Shown here: positions 1-8,041 of the stretch, piece by piece | How the letters are laid out: every line of letters starts with the position of its first letter | How positions within the stretch are numbered: the first letter of the stretch is position 1 | Assembly (NCBI GenBank): GCA_963800065.1 | Contig: CAWCZO010000003.1 | Span: 434,001-498,000 of the forward strand | Origin: CAWJFJ01 sp963800065 | GTDB lineage: Bacteria; Actinomycetota; Acidimicrobiia; Acidimicrobiales; UBA8190 | Length of the DNA stretch: 64,000 bases | Direction: 5' to 3' | Translations under genes and position numbers: made by a program | Notes under the pieces: generated by a model | The model's input: only the letters and a program-made list of their open reading frames with translations | Told to the model about the DNA's origin: nothing | Database searches by the model: none

Positions 1-766
1 GGGAGAGGACGAGAAGCCTCTTGTGGTCGGCGAACCGTTCGCACATGGAGTGGAAGTACTCCGGTTCGCCGGGAGTCGACGCCAGGGCCACCCCCGTGAT
101 CGACTTGTAGCCGGCCGCCTCGAGGGCGATGAAATCGTCGATGGCGGACAGGTCGTGCGACCGGTCGACGAGGACGGGCGCGGTCCCGAGCTCGTCCGCC
201 AGCTGGAGGCGGCGGCGGCGGAGCTTCTTGCGCCGGTTGGCGCTCAGGTCGTCGTCGTAGGTGGGTTCGGCCCTCCGCACCAGAAAGGCCCTCTGGAAGT
301 CCTCCTGGGTGTGGATGGGCAGGCCCAACTCCGCGGCCGCGCTGCGCAGGTGGTGGGCCACGGGTCCGCCTTCGCGCAGTGAGTCCAGCCCGAAGAGGCG
401 GTAGCCGAGTGCGGCCCGTCGGTCGGCCAGGGTGGTGAGGAGGGTGGCCATCGCCGTGGTGCCCGCCGACGCATCGACCAGGGGGGTGCCGACATAGGTG
501 CTGCGTCGGACCTTGTTGGCGGCGATGGGATACGAGATGTTGTACCAGCGCGAGACGGGCCTGATCGGCACGCAGGCCTGGAACCGTCCGCCTTCCTCGG
601 CCACGACGAGGGCGATGTCGGCACCGTGGGAGAGGTGACGCGCCGCGGGGATCACGCAGTCCGGTTCGCAGAGGGGATTGGGTTCCACGGCCCGGTCGGC
701 GAGCTGGCGCCAGCTCTCTTCGTCGCCGGCCGAGATGTCACGCACGTGGATGAGGCGACCGATCAC
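1..766 (-). CDS. CelD/BioF2-type GNAT acyltransferase (partial, runs off left edge)
   Basis: About 255 residues are visible before the window edge. The start is read as GTG at 766, with GAGAGGGG just upstream and 59 bases after the stop of the preceding gene; a stop lies in frame upstream with no ATG between. The visible protein has an N-terminal GNAT-like half, then a strongly basic run (RRKKLRRRRLQL, about residues 175-187) followed by a helix and the segment EYFHSMCERFADHKRL. This order is typical of the BioF2/CelD acetyltransferase family (FemAB-like fold), whose members transfer acyl groups, often in envelope or polysaccharide synthesis. The acceptor cannot be told from the sequence. The C-terminus is missing, so the family call is moderate. 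Confidence 0.6.
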   Translation of the reverse strand, partial: MIGRLIHVRDISAGDEESWRQLADRAVEPNPLCEPDCVIPAARHLSHGADIALVVAEEGGRFQACVPIRPVSRWYNISYPIAANKVRRSTYVGTPLVDASAGTTAMATLLTTLADRRAALGYRLFGLDSLREGGPVAHHLRSAAAELGLPIHTQEDFQRAFLVRRAEPTYDDDLSANRRKKLRRRRLQLADELGTAPVLVDRSHDLSAIDDFIALEAAGYKSITGVALASTPGEPEYFHSMCERFADHKRLLVLS

Positions 767-825
767 GGCGGGCCCCTCTCGACCACGGGATGTCTCATAA
801 CCGGCGGACGGTCACGCCCGTGTCG

Positions 826-1251
826 TCAGGCAAAGGCCGCAGCCACGGCCTGGGTGTCGGGGAAGAGGTCGACGGCCACCACCTTGCCGTCGGAGAACGT
901 CCAGATCTGGGTCTCGTCCATGTCGACCGTTCTCCCCGTCGGGGCCGTGAAGGCCATGTGGAGCCAGACCACGACGAGGTCGCCCTCGCCGAAGACGGCC
1001 TTGATGTCGAAGGCGGTCATCTCGACCACGTCCATCGCCTCCATGAAGGCGACGACGCCCTGGCGGCCGGTGTACTCCTTGAAGAAGGGGGCGGCCTGGC
1101 GGTCGGCGCAGGCGACCGCCCACCGGACCTTCCTCGATAGGTGCGCCATGGGGGCCATGATGTCGCCGCGCCCGAGGGCCTCCTGGATCTGGCGGACGGT
1201 GTCGACGTGCGAAAGCGGCGAGGCGACGGGCGGCGGCGGGGGGTCGGCCAC
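826..1251 (-). CDS. SnoaL-like / NTF2-fold protein
   Basis: A 141-residue protein with the layout of the SnoaL-like cystatin/NTF2 fold: an N-terminal helix (TVRQIQEALGRGDI), a central part with aromatic and charged residues (PFFKEYTGRQGVVAFMEAMD), and C-terminal strands ending in ETQIWTFSDGKVVAVDLFPD. Such proteins are small cone-shaped monomers or dimers acting as isomerases, hydrolases or binding proteins; no specific reaction can be assigned. The GTG start at 1251 sits six bases after a TACGAT -10-like hexamer, suggesting a leaderless transcript. The acyltransferase gene follows 59 bases downstream on the same strand, so the two may be cotranscribed. Confidence 0.7.
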   Translation of the reverse strand: MADPPPPPVASPLSHVDTVRQIQEALGRGDIMAPMAHLSRKVRWAVACADRQAAPFFKEYTGRQGVVAFMEAMDVVEMTAFDIKAVFGEGDLVVVWLHMAFTAPTGRTVDMDETQIWTFSDGKVVAVDLFPDTQAVAAAFA

Positions 1252-1257
1252 AAGGCG

Positions 1258-1263
1258 ATCGTA
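1258..1263 (-). promoter_or_regulatory. -10 element for a leaderless SnoaL-like gene
   Basis: On the minus strand TACGAT matches the actinobacterial TANNNT -10 pattern. It ends six bases before the GTG start at 1251, so transcription would begin at or next to the start codon. No convincing -35 is seen. Confidence 0.45.
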
Positions 1264-1358
1264 GGACAGCGGCCGGGGACCCGTTCACGGGACGGATACG
1301 GTGACCCCGGGGCCGTTGTTCATCGCCGACGGGCCGCGGCGGACCGGGAGAGGTGGGG

Positions 1359-2117
1359 ATGGGAACGTCGGCGGGTCCGGTGGCACTGGTGGGGAGCGGG
1401 GAATTCCTCGAGGCCATGGTCCCGGTGGACGCCGGCCTGCTCGAGGGTCGGCCCCGGCGAGCGGCCGTGCTCCCCACCGCCGCCTCGCTGGAAGGTGACG
1501 AGCGGGTGGCGTGGTGGCTCGACCTGGCCCGGCGGCATTACGACGGCATGGGGGTGGAGACCGTCCCCGTTCCCGTCCTGACCCGGGCCGACGCCGACGA
1601 CCCGGGTCTGGCCGGGCTGGTCGACGAGGTGGGTCTCGTCTACCTGTCGGGCGGCGATCCCCACCATCTGGCCTCCACCCTGCGGGGGTCGGCGGTCTGG
1701 GGCGCCGTCACCGCCGCCTGGCACGCCGGCGCCGCCCTGGCGGGGTGCTCGGCCGGTGCCATGGCGCTCACCTCGGGTGCCCCACCCGACCTCGGACCGG
1801 GCGGGACCCGTCGGCCGGCGTCGGCGTCCGCCGACCTCGGACCGGCGACGGACCAGAGCGGACTGGGGGTGGTGGGGCACCTGGCCGTGATCCCCCATTT
1901 CGACCTCCTCGAGCGCCGGCGGCCCGGGGTGGCGGAGTGGTTCGCCTCCTGGCAGGGGCCGGGGACGACCCTGGTCGGGGTGGAGGAGGAGACGGCCCTG
2001 GTGTCGACGGCGGACCGGTGGCGGGTCGAGGGGCGGGGTGCCGTCTGGGTCTTCGGGGGCGGCGGCCGCCGGCGTTTCGCCGCCGGCGCCGAGGTCCCCC
2101 TGGCACCGCCCCGGTGA
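1359..2117 (+). CDS. Peptidase S51 family (cyanophycinase/dipeptidase E-like) protein
   Basis: A 252-residue protein of the class I glutamine amidotransferase-like S51 fold. It opens with VALVGSGEFLEAM; the nucleophile elbow is GCSAGAMAL, with the catalytic Ser in the family signature GxSAGA, preceded by VGLVYLSGGDPHHL, where the GGDP turn is typical of S51 members. S51 enzymes cleave peptides next to Asp or Glu (cyanophycinase, alpha-aspartyl dipeptidase). There is no cyanophycin synthetase nearby, so the substrate is open. I choose ATG 1359 over the in-frame GTG at 1353 because GGGAGAGG lies five bases upstream of it. The gene is transcribed away from the SnoaL gene. Confidence 0.8.
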   Translation: MGTSAGPVALVGSGEFLEAMVPVDAGLLEGRPRRAAVLPTAASLEGDERVAWWLDLARRHYDGMGVETVPVPVLTRADADDPGLAGLVDEVGLVYLSGGDPHHLASTLRGSAVWGAVTAAWHAGAALAGCSAGAMALTSGAPPDLGPGGTRRPASASADLGPATDQSGLGVVGHLAVIPHFDLLERRRPGVAEWFASWQGPGTTLVGVEEETALVSTADRWRVEGRGAVWVFGGGGRRRFAAGAEVPLAPPR

Positions 2118-2214
2118 CCGTCCCGGAGCCCGGGCCGGCGGGGGGAACCGGAATGCCCTCTGCGCTCGTCGTGTTGAGACTGGTCGAGAGGACCCACAGA
2201 AAGAAAGGCCCCCC

Positions 2215-3171
2215 ATGCCGGCCGTGACCGTCAGCGACATCCTCAGCCTCGAGAAGATCCCCGCCCCCCAGGGCGCCGAGCGACCCGTGCTCTCGCGCAC
2301 CGAGGCGCCGAGCGGTTTCGAGGGCGAGGGGTTCCCGGTGCGCCGGGCCTTCGCCGGCGTGGACCTGGCCCGGCTCGACCCCTTCGTGCACATGGACCAG
2401 ATGGGCGAGGTGGACTACGCCCCGGGCGAGCCCAAGGGGACGGCTTGGCACCCGCACCGCGGCTTCGAGACGGTGACCTACATGATCGACGGGACCTTCC
2501 AGCACCAGGACTCGGCCGGCGGGGGCGGGATGATCACCAACGGCGACACCCAGTGGATGACGGCCGGCGCCGGGATCCTCCACATCGAGGCCCCCCCGGA
2601 GGCCCTGGTGACGAGCGGCGGACTGTTCCACGGGATCCAGCTGTGGGTCAACCTCCCCTCCGCCGACAAATGGGTGCCCCCCCGCTACCAGGACATCCGC
2701 AGTGGTCAGGTGGCCCTGCTGTCGTCCCCCGACGGCGGTGCCCTGCTGCGGGTCATCGCCGGCGAGGTCGGTGGTCACGGCGGACCCGGCGTCACCCACA
2801 CCCCCATGGCCATGGTCCACGTCACCGTCAGCCCCGGGGCCCGGGTGGTCCTGCCCTGGACCCGGGAGTTCAACGCCCTCGTCTACGTCCTGGCCGGCCG
2901 GGGCGCCGTGGGGTCGGGCGGCGTCGCCGTGGAGACCGGGAACCTGGTGGTCTTCGGCGACGGGGACAACCTGGTGCTGTCGGCCCACCCCGACCAGGAC
3001 CGGTCGTCACCGGACCTCGACGTCCTCGTCCTCGGCGGGCGGCCCATCAGGGAGCCCGTCGCCGCCTACGGGCCCTTCGTCATGAACACCCGGGCCGAGA
3101 TCGCCCAGGCCTTCGAGGACTACGAGAAGGGGAAGCTGGGGACCATCCCCGCCGACCACATCGGTCACTGA
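2215..3171 (+). CDS. Pirin family protein
   Basis: A 318-residue cupin protein with the pirin N-domain signature in order: HPHRGFETVTYM (metal-ligand histidines), FQHQDSAGGGGMI, GDTQWMTAGAGILHIE. In characterised pirins three His and one Glu bind a single metal; some have quercetinase activity, others act as redox-sensing cofactors. The C-terminal cupin (about 190-300) ends with GGRPIREPVAAYGPFVMNT, the usual pirin C-domain motif. The open frame extends upstream, but ATG 2215 is preferred: it follows AAGAAAGG and homologues begin near this point. It lies 97 bases after the S51 gene on the same strand. Confidence 0.93.
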   Translation: MPAVTVSDILSLEKIPAPQGAERPVLSRTEAPSGFEGEGFPVRRAFAGVDLARLDPFVHMDQMGEVDYAPGEPKGTAWHPHRGFETVTYMIDGTFQHQDSAGGGGMITNGDTQWMTAGAGILHIEAPPEALVTSGGLFHGIQLWVNLPSADKWVPPRYQDIRSGQVALLSSPDGGALLRVIAGEVGGHGGPGVTHTPMAMVHVTVSPGARVVLPWTREFNALVYVLAGRGAVGSGGVAVETGNLVVFGDGDNLVLSAHPDQDRSSPDLDVLVLGGRPIREPVAAYGPFVMNTRAEIAQAFEDYEKGKLGTIPADHIGH

Positions 3172-3198
3172 GCGTCCCGGCTCCCGCCGGGCGTCGGC

Positions 3199-5829
3199 TC
3201 AGCTCGACGTGCCCACCCCGGTGAACGTGACCGTCATCCATCCCTGGCCGTTGTCGGCGTTGAACTTGTACTGGCCGGAGAACGATCCGGCCCCGGACGG
3301 GGTGAACGTCACCGCCTGGGTCACGGCCGTGTCCGGGTCCAGGGTGATCCCTTCGGGGAGGGGCCGGGCCGCCGAGAAGACGCCCGCCGGCGCCGCCGCC
3401 CGCGTGATGGTGAGGGGGATGTTGCCGGTGTTGTCGATGCGGAAGGTGCGGGTCACCGAGCGGCCTGCCGCCACCGGGCCGAAGTCGATGGTGTCGGGGG
3501 CGAGGGTGAGGACGGCGGTGCCGCTGGCGGCGGCGCCGGTGAGGGGGACCGTGACGGCGCCGTGGTCACTGGTGATGGTGATCGAGGCGATGTTGGTGCC
3601 GGCCGTGGTGGGGTCGTAGGTCACCGAAGCCGTGACCGACTGCTGGGGGGCGAGGACCGACCCCACCCGGGGCAGACCCTTCGCCGAGAAGGGCGCCGCC
3701 GGGAGATCGACACCGGTGATCGTCTCCGGGTGGTCCCAGGAGTTGGACACGGTGAAGGTGAGTGTCTTCCCACCGGCCCCCGTGTCGAGGACGCCGAACG
3801 ACACCGGAGGGGCCCCGAGGAGCAGTCCCGGAGCGGTGCCGTAGCCGGTCAGGGCCACGGTGGCGGAACCGGCCGTGCCCGTCACGGTGACGGCGGCCAC
3901 CACGGCGCCGGCCGAACGGGGGGTGAAGGTGACGGGGATGACGATGCTCTGGCCGGCCGCCAGGGAGCGACGGCGCCGCGGACCGCGCACGGAGAACTCC
4001 TGGTTCTTGCCGCCCAGAGCGGCGGTGTCGGGGAAGCCGGCCGAGCCTTCGGTCCCGGCCCCCTTGTTGGGCACCGAGGTGCCCGACGGGACGGCCACGT
4101 CCACCACTCCGGCGGCGGACGAGACACCGGTGATGGTGGTGGCCCGGTTGGCCGTCACGGTGACGTCGGCCGTCTTGCTGGTCCCCACGGCCACCGTGCC
4201 GAAGTCGACCGGCGCCACCTGGAGGGGTGCGTTCGCCTTGGCGCCGAAGGCGAGCAGCTTCCCTTTGCGGTTGCCCACGTAGACGACCCCGTTGTAGGCG
4301 GTGGGGACGGAGAACTTCGACGCCGTGCCGATGGGGGCCGACCACAGGAGGGGTAGCACGCCCCCGGAGGGGATGGCCCCGTAGGCGCGCAGTTGGGCGT
4401 CGCCGCCGGTGGGGCCGTCGGAGTAGACGGTCCAGACCACCGCACTCCCCGCCGTGGTGCCGTTGCTCGTCACCTCGGGGGAGCCCGAGGTGTAGCCGAA
4501 GGCGCCGGTGCTGGTGCCGGCCGAGGTGAGCTCCGGGACACCGCTGCCGTTCACGCCGTAGCTGAGGGCGCGGAGATAGCCGCCACCGCTCGATTCGGTG
4601 ATGTAGACCCATCCCCCCTGTCCCCCGTAGACGGCCAGATGACCCCAGACGCCGTCGTAGGGTCCGAGTGTCTGGATGGTGTCGTCGGTCATGCCTGGTC
4701 CCTGCTCGCGCCCGCCGAGGTTGTCCCGGTTGAGCAGGAAGATCCGCCCGTCCTTGCCCACCTGGACGAGGAGGTCGGGGTCGGCGCTCGTGCCGAAGTA
4801 CTGCGAGGGCAGGGCGATGGGGCCCCCGGAGCCGAGATCCACGTCACCCTGGTCGAGGGAGGGAGCGTTGGCCGGGGCGAAGAAGTCGGTGGCGGTGAGC
4901 TGGCCGTTGCTGCCCACGTCGAGCCGGACGACCGATTCCGAGAGTGTCGGCGGCGGGTCCTTCCCCGGTGACGGCGGGGGGGCGATGCCGTTGCCGGTGG
5001 TGAGGAGGATCTGGTTGGCGCCGTCGGAGACGAGCCCGCCGCCCGATTGCCAGATGCCGGATTGTGAATTCTGGTCGGTGCCGGTGCCCGCCTCGTCGGA
5101 CCACATGGCGGTGATCTTGTGGGTGGTGGTGGAGACTCCGGCCACGATGCCCCGGTAGGGGGTGTTGTCGCAGTCGGAGGAGAACGCCGCGTAGACCACC
5201 CCCCCGAGGAGCAGGAGAGCGGGACGTTGCAGCTGGGAGTAGTCGGTGAAGGGCACCCCGGGCGTGTTGTCGGGCGTGCCCTGGATCTCCACGGGGAAGC
5301 CGGACGCCTCCTTGCCCGTGGTGGCCGAGACGGCCTGCATCCAGGTGTGGTTGGTCGAGCCGTGCCGGAGACGGGTCGTCAGATAGACGAGACCGGTGGA
5401 CGGGTCGATCACCGGGGTGGAGGTGGAGCCGAGGTCCGGTGTCAGGTCGCCGCAGCCGATGGTGGACGCCAGGAGGGGCTTCCCGAAATGACGCTCCCAC
5501 TGAATTTTGCCGGTGGTGGCGTTGATCCCGTAGGCCCAGGCCTTCTCGGTGGTGACGATGACGGTTCCGTTCCACACGAGCGGCTGGGCGTAGATGGCCC
5601 CGGTGAGCGACGTCGTGAAGATACGGCCGAACGACGCCGACTCGACGTCGGAGGGGGCCAGGCTGGGCTCGTTCGGATCCCACCCCGACCGCAGGTTGTC
5701 GTAGGCGGCGGTGGTGACGTTGGGCGGTGATCCGGCCAGGGCGGCGGCCGTCACGATCCCGATGCCGCTGCCGACCACCACCACGGCCACCAGCACCGCC
5801 ACAGCGCGGCGTGTCCTCAGCCGACTCAT
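3199..5829 (-). CDS. Secreted PQQ-like beta-propeller protein with choice-of-anchor D domains
   Basis: An 876-residue exported protein. Residues 1-8 are basic and 9-33 form a hydrophobic signal anchor. Residues about 40-540 contain PQQ-like propeller strands such as PLVWNGTVIVTTEKAWAYGI, VIDPSTGLVYLTT and PTAYNGVVYVGNRKGKLLAF. Three immunoglobulin-like choice-of-anchor D (ASPM/SPD-2/Hydin type) domains follow, each starting with a DFG-type strand: VAPVDFGTVAVGTSK, PPVSFGVLDTGAGG and DTIDFGPVAAGRSV. The protein ends without an LPxTG motif or C-terminal membrane segment. No PQQ-dehydrogenase catalytic residues were identified, so the propeller is more likely a binding scaffold. It is convergent with the pirin gene. 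Confidence 0.8.
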   Translation of the reverse strand: MSRLRTRRAVAVLVAVVVVGSGIGIVTAAALAGSPPNVTTAAYDNLRSGWDPNEPSLAPSDVESASFGRIFTTSLTGAIYAQPLVWNGTVIVTTEKAWAYGINATTGKIQWERHFGKPLLASTIGCGDLTPDLGSTSTPVIDPSTGLVYLTTRLRHGSTNHTWMQAVSATTGKEASGFPVEIQGTPDNTPGVPFTDYSQLQRPALLLLGGVVYAAFSSDCDNTPYRGIVAGVSTTTHKITAMWSDEAGTGTDQNSQSGIWQSGGGLVSDGANQILLTTGNGIAPPPSPGKDPPPTLSESVVRLDVGSNGQLTATDFFAPANAPSLDQGDVDLGSGGPIALPSQYFGTSADPDLLVQVGKDGRIFLLNRDNLGGREQGPGMTDDTIQTLGPYDGVWGHLAVYGGQGGWVYITESSGGGYLRALSYGVNGSGVPELTSAGTSTGAFGYTSGSPEVTSNGTTAGSAVVWTVYSDGPTGGDAQLRAYGAIPSGGVLPLLWSAPIGTASKFSVPTAYNGVVYVGNRKGKLLAFGAKANAPLQVAPVDFGTVAVGTSKTADVTVTANRATTITGVSSAAGVVDVAVPSGTSVPNKGAGTEGSAGFPDTAALGGKNQEFSVRGPRRRRSLAAGQSIVIPVTFTPRSAGAVVAAVTVTGTAGSATVALTGYGTAPGLLLGAPPVSFGVLDTGAGGKTLTFTVSNSWDHPETITGVDLPAAPFSAKGLPRVGSVLAPQQSVTASVTYDPTTAGTNIASITITSDHGAVTVPLTGAAASGTAVLTLAPDTIDFGPVAAGRSVTRTFRIDNTGNIPLTITRAAAPAGVFSAARPLPEGITLDPDTAVTQAVTFTPSGAGSFSGQYKFNADNGQGWMTVTFTGVGTSS

Positions 5830-5913
5830 CCCGCCCCCCTGTTCAGCCGCCCGTCCAGATACCCGAGCGTAGGCGGCGGGGCGTTGTTCCGTAAATCGGC
5901 TTCGGGGCGATTC

Positions 5914-6372
5914 TCAGACGGACGAGCGGCGGCGGAGAACCTCGAGGGCGTGGTCGGCGTGCTTCTGCATGCTCAGCTCGCTCTTGATCACACCGATGAC
6001 CTTGCGGTCGGTGTCGATGACGAAGGTGTTGCGCTTGACGGGGACGAGACCGCCGCTGCGCTTGACCCCGAAGATCTCGGCCACCCGGCGGTCGGGGTCG
6101 GACAGGAGGGGGAAGTCGAAGCTGTACTTGTCGGAGAACTGCTTCTGCTTCTCGACGGCGTCGGCCGAGATGCCGATCCGCTGGCCGCCGGCCTCCTCGA
6201 ACTCCTTCTTGAGGTCGCGGAAGTGGCAGCTCTCCTTGGTGCACCCGTAGGTCATGGCCCCCGGGTAGAAGAACAGGGTCACGGGGCCGGCGGCCAGGAG
6301 ATCGCTCAGTGTGCGCTGCGTCCCCGTCTCGTCGGGCAGGGTGAAGTCCGGAACCAGATCGCCGACGTCCAT
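5914..6372 (-). CDS. Peroxiredoxin (AhpC/TSA family, BCP/PrxQ-like)
   Basis: A 152-residue thioredoxin-fold peroxidase reducing hydrogen peroxide and organic peroxides. The peroxidatic site is FYPGAMTYGCTKESC: the first Cys is catalytic and the second, five residues later, is placed as the resolving Cys of atypical 2-Cys BCP proteins. The usual T-P-x-C Pro is replaced by Tyr (TYGC), a small departure from the family. Other marks are VPDFTLPDETG at the N-terminus and FPLLSDPDRRVAEIFGV. The ATG at 6372 lacks a Shine-Dalgarno but follows a TAGGGT -10-like box by eight bases, pointing to a leaderless mRNA. The longer in-frame extension upstream is not protein-like. Confidence 0.9.
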   Translation of the reverse strand: MDVGDLVPDFTLPDETGTQRTLSDLLAAGPVTLFFYPGAMTYGCTKESCHFRDLKKEFEEAGGQRIGISADAVEKQKQFSDKYSFDFPLLSDPDRRVAEIFGVKRSGGLVPVKRNTFVIDTDRKVIGVIKSELSMQKHADHALEVLRRRSSV

Positions 6373-6380
6373 GGTGGGTG

Positions 6381-6386
6381 ACCCTA
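6381..6386 (-). promoter_or_regulatory. -10 element for leaderless peroxiredoxin gene
   Basis: TAGGGT on the minus strand, eight bases before the ATG at 6372. The same hexamer with the same spacing precedes the flippase start at 57455. Confidence 0.45.
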
Positions 6387-6430
6387 ATCCGGCGGGTGCC
6401 GTCGGTGCCGGTCGGAGGCGCGGCCGGGAA

Positions 6431-7675
6431 CTAGGCGCGTGGAGAGTCGAGGATGAGGACGGCGTTGTGGCCGCCCATGCCGAGGGAGGACTTGACGATG
6501 GGGCCTTCGACGCAGGCGTTGGGACCGTCGAGGAGACGGGGATGCCCGTGGGCCACCCGGGGCGGGGCGGGAATGACACCGGTGTCGAAGCCGTAGAGCG
6601 AGGCGACGAGCTCCACCGCCCCGGCGGCGCCCTGGCAGTGCCCGGTCAGGGGCTTGACCGAGAAGATCCCTTCGGCCGCCGGGAAGAGCTCGTCGAAGAT
6701 GGCGGCTTCGGCCGTGTCGCACTGGACGGTCCCGGGTCCGTGGGCGTTCATGTAGGCGACCTCGCTGGGATGGACGCCGGCATTCTCGAGCGCCGAGGTG
6801 AAGGCCCGGCGGATCTCTCTGTGGCTGGGGTCGATCGAGATGGCGTGGTAGGCGTCGTGGGACATGGCGCCGCCGCGGATGGTGGCGTACGAGCCGTCGG
6901 GGCGGCCGGAGACGACCATGCCCACCGAGGCCTCCCCGGCGGTGAAGCCGCGACTGCCTTCCTGGAAGGGCCGGCAGCTGTCGAGCGACGGGCCGTCCAC
7001 GAAGAGGACGCCGACCTTGGCGAAGGCCGCGGAGTTCTCGGGACTGAGCGAGATGTCGCTGGTGACGACGAGGACGTCGTCGGCCACGCCGGAGTCGATC
7101 CAGGACTTGGCCGTCAGCAGGCCGGCGACCCCGGAGGCGCACATGGCCGTGACGGCCATGGTGGGTCCGTGGAACCCGAACTCCCGATTGATCTCCTCCA
7201 GGACGGTGGACGGCATCAGGCTCAGCCACTCCCGCTTGGTGGCCTGGAAACCGTCCCGGTGGTGGTAGCTACGCCAGGCGTCGACGTCGCCCAGGACGAG
7301 GCCGTGGATCAGCCCGGTGACCTTCCCGGGGCGCCAGCCCCTGTCCAGGGCGTTCTCGACCGCCTCGCGCCCCGAGGCGCGTACGGCCTGGTGGTAGCGG
7401 GTGGGTCCGTCGGTCGGGTTGCCCTCGTCCTCGATCCGGGCCACCCAGGCGACGTCGTGGTCGAAGTGGGGGGAGAAGCCGGGTGTGGGCCGGACGGCGG
7501 ACTCACCCGAGAGGAGGCCCTGGTGCAGGAACTTCCGTCCCCAGCCGTAGCCGGTGACGGCGCCGTAGCCGCAGATCGCCGGGGACGACCGCCCACCCGG
7601 ACCACGTCGGTCCCCTGGGTGTGTCATCAGCTCGGGAAACTCGGTAGGCACGACACCCTCTCTCATGTGGCCCAT
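6431..7675 (-). CDS. Beta-ketoacyl-ACP synthase-like protein (KAS I/II superfamily)
   Basis: A 414-residue thiolase-fold condensing enzyme. All three catalytic residues are visible: the nucleophile Cys in VTAMCASG (about residue 178), His in NAHGPGT (about 309) and His in VKPLTGHCQGAAGAVE (about 345). The C-terminal glycine loop is KSSLGMGGHNAVLIL. KAS enzymes condense malonyl-ACP with an acyl primer in fatty acid or polyketide synthesis. Here it stands alone, with no ACP, ketoreductase or acyltransferase beside it, so the product cannot be predicted. The ATG at 7675 is the first start and has no clear ribosome-binding site; an ATG nine bases further in is possible. Confidence 0.88.
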   Translation of the reverse strand: MGHMREGVVPTEFPELMTHPGDRRGPGGRSSPAICGYGAVTGYGWGRKFLHQGLLSGESAVRPTPGFSPHFDHDVAWVARIEDEGNPTDGPTRYHQAVRASGREAVENALDRGWRPGKVTGLIHGLVLGDVDAWRSYHHRDGFQATKREWLSLMPSTVLEEINREFGFHGPTMAVTAMCASGVAGLLTAKSWIDSGVADDVLVVTSDISLSPENSAAFAKVGVLFVDGPSLDSCRPFQEGSRGFTAGEASVGMVVSGRPDGSYATIRGGAMSHDAYHAISIDPSHREIRRAFTSALENAGVHPSEVAYMNAHGPGTVQCDTAEAAIFDELFPAAEGIFSVKPLTGHCQGAAGAVELVASLYGFDTGVIPAPPRVAHGHPRLLDGPNACVEGPIVKSSLGMGGHNAVLILDSPRA

Positions 7676-8041
7676 TGGTAACGATCCGGCTCATCTGTCC
7701 CGGTTGAGCTCTTTGTACCGAATTAGCTCACCAGTCACTTCCTCAACAGCGACCCAGAGTAGGACTCCGGCTTCCCGGCGTAAAGAGGGGATTTGGGGAC
7801 CCCCGGAGCCGGGCCGGCCAAAACGAGCGAATCGCGGTCGGATCCTTACCCCGGGTAGGAGGAACCCCCGGAGTCCTCCCAGAGCGCCGGCCGTGACCCG
7901 GGGAGCGCGCTTTTCGACAGCACCCTGTCGCCACCGGGGCCGTCTCCCGGCGCCGGCCGGCACGGTGGGTGACCGCGGGCGTGGGGTCGGCGGGCGTGGC
8001 CGTGGGTAAAGATCCACGTTCCAGGCGTCGATAGAGGACTC
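7676..8041. other. Divergent intergenic region between ketosynthase and c-di-GMP gene
   Basis: 366 bases without a plausible gene. It must hold promoters for both flanking genes. GGTAAAGAT near 8006-8014, about 30 bases before the ATG at 8042, is a possible -10 region for the right-hand gene. G+C-rich short inverted repeats are present (around 7795-7830), but I recognise no known riboswitch. Confidence 0.4.
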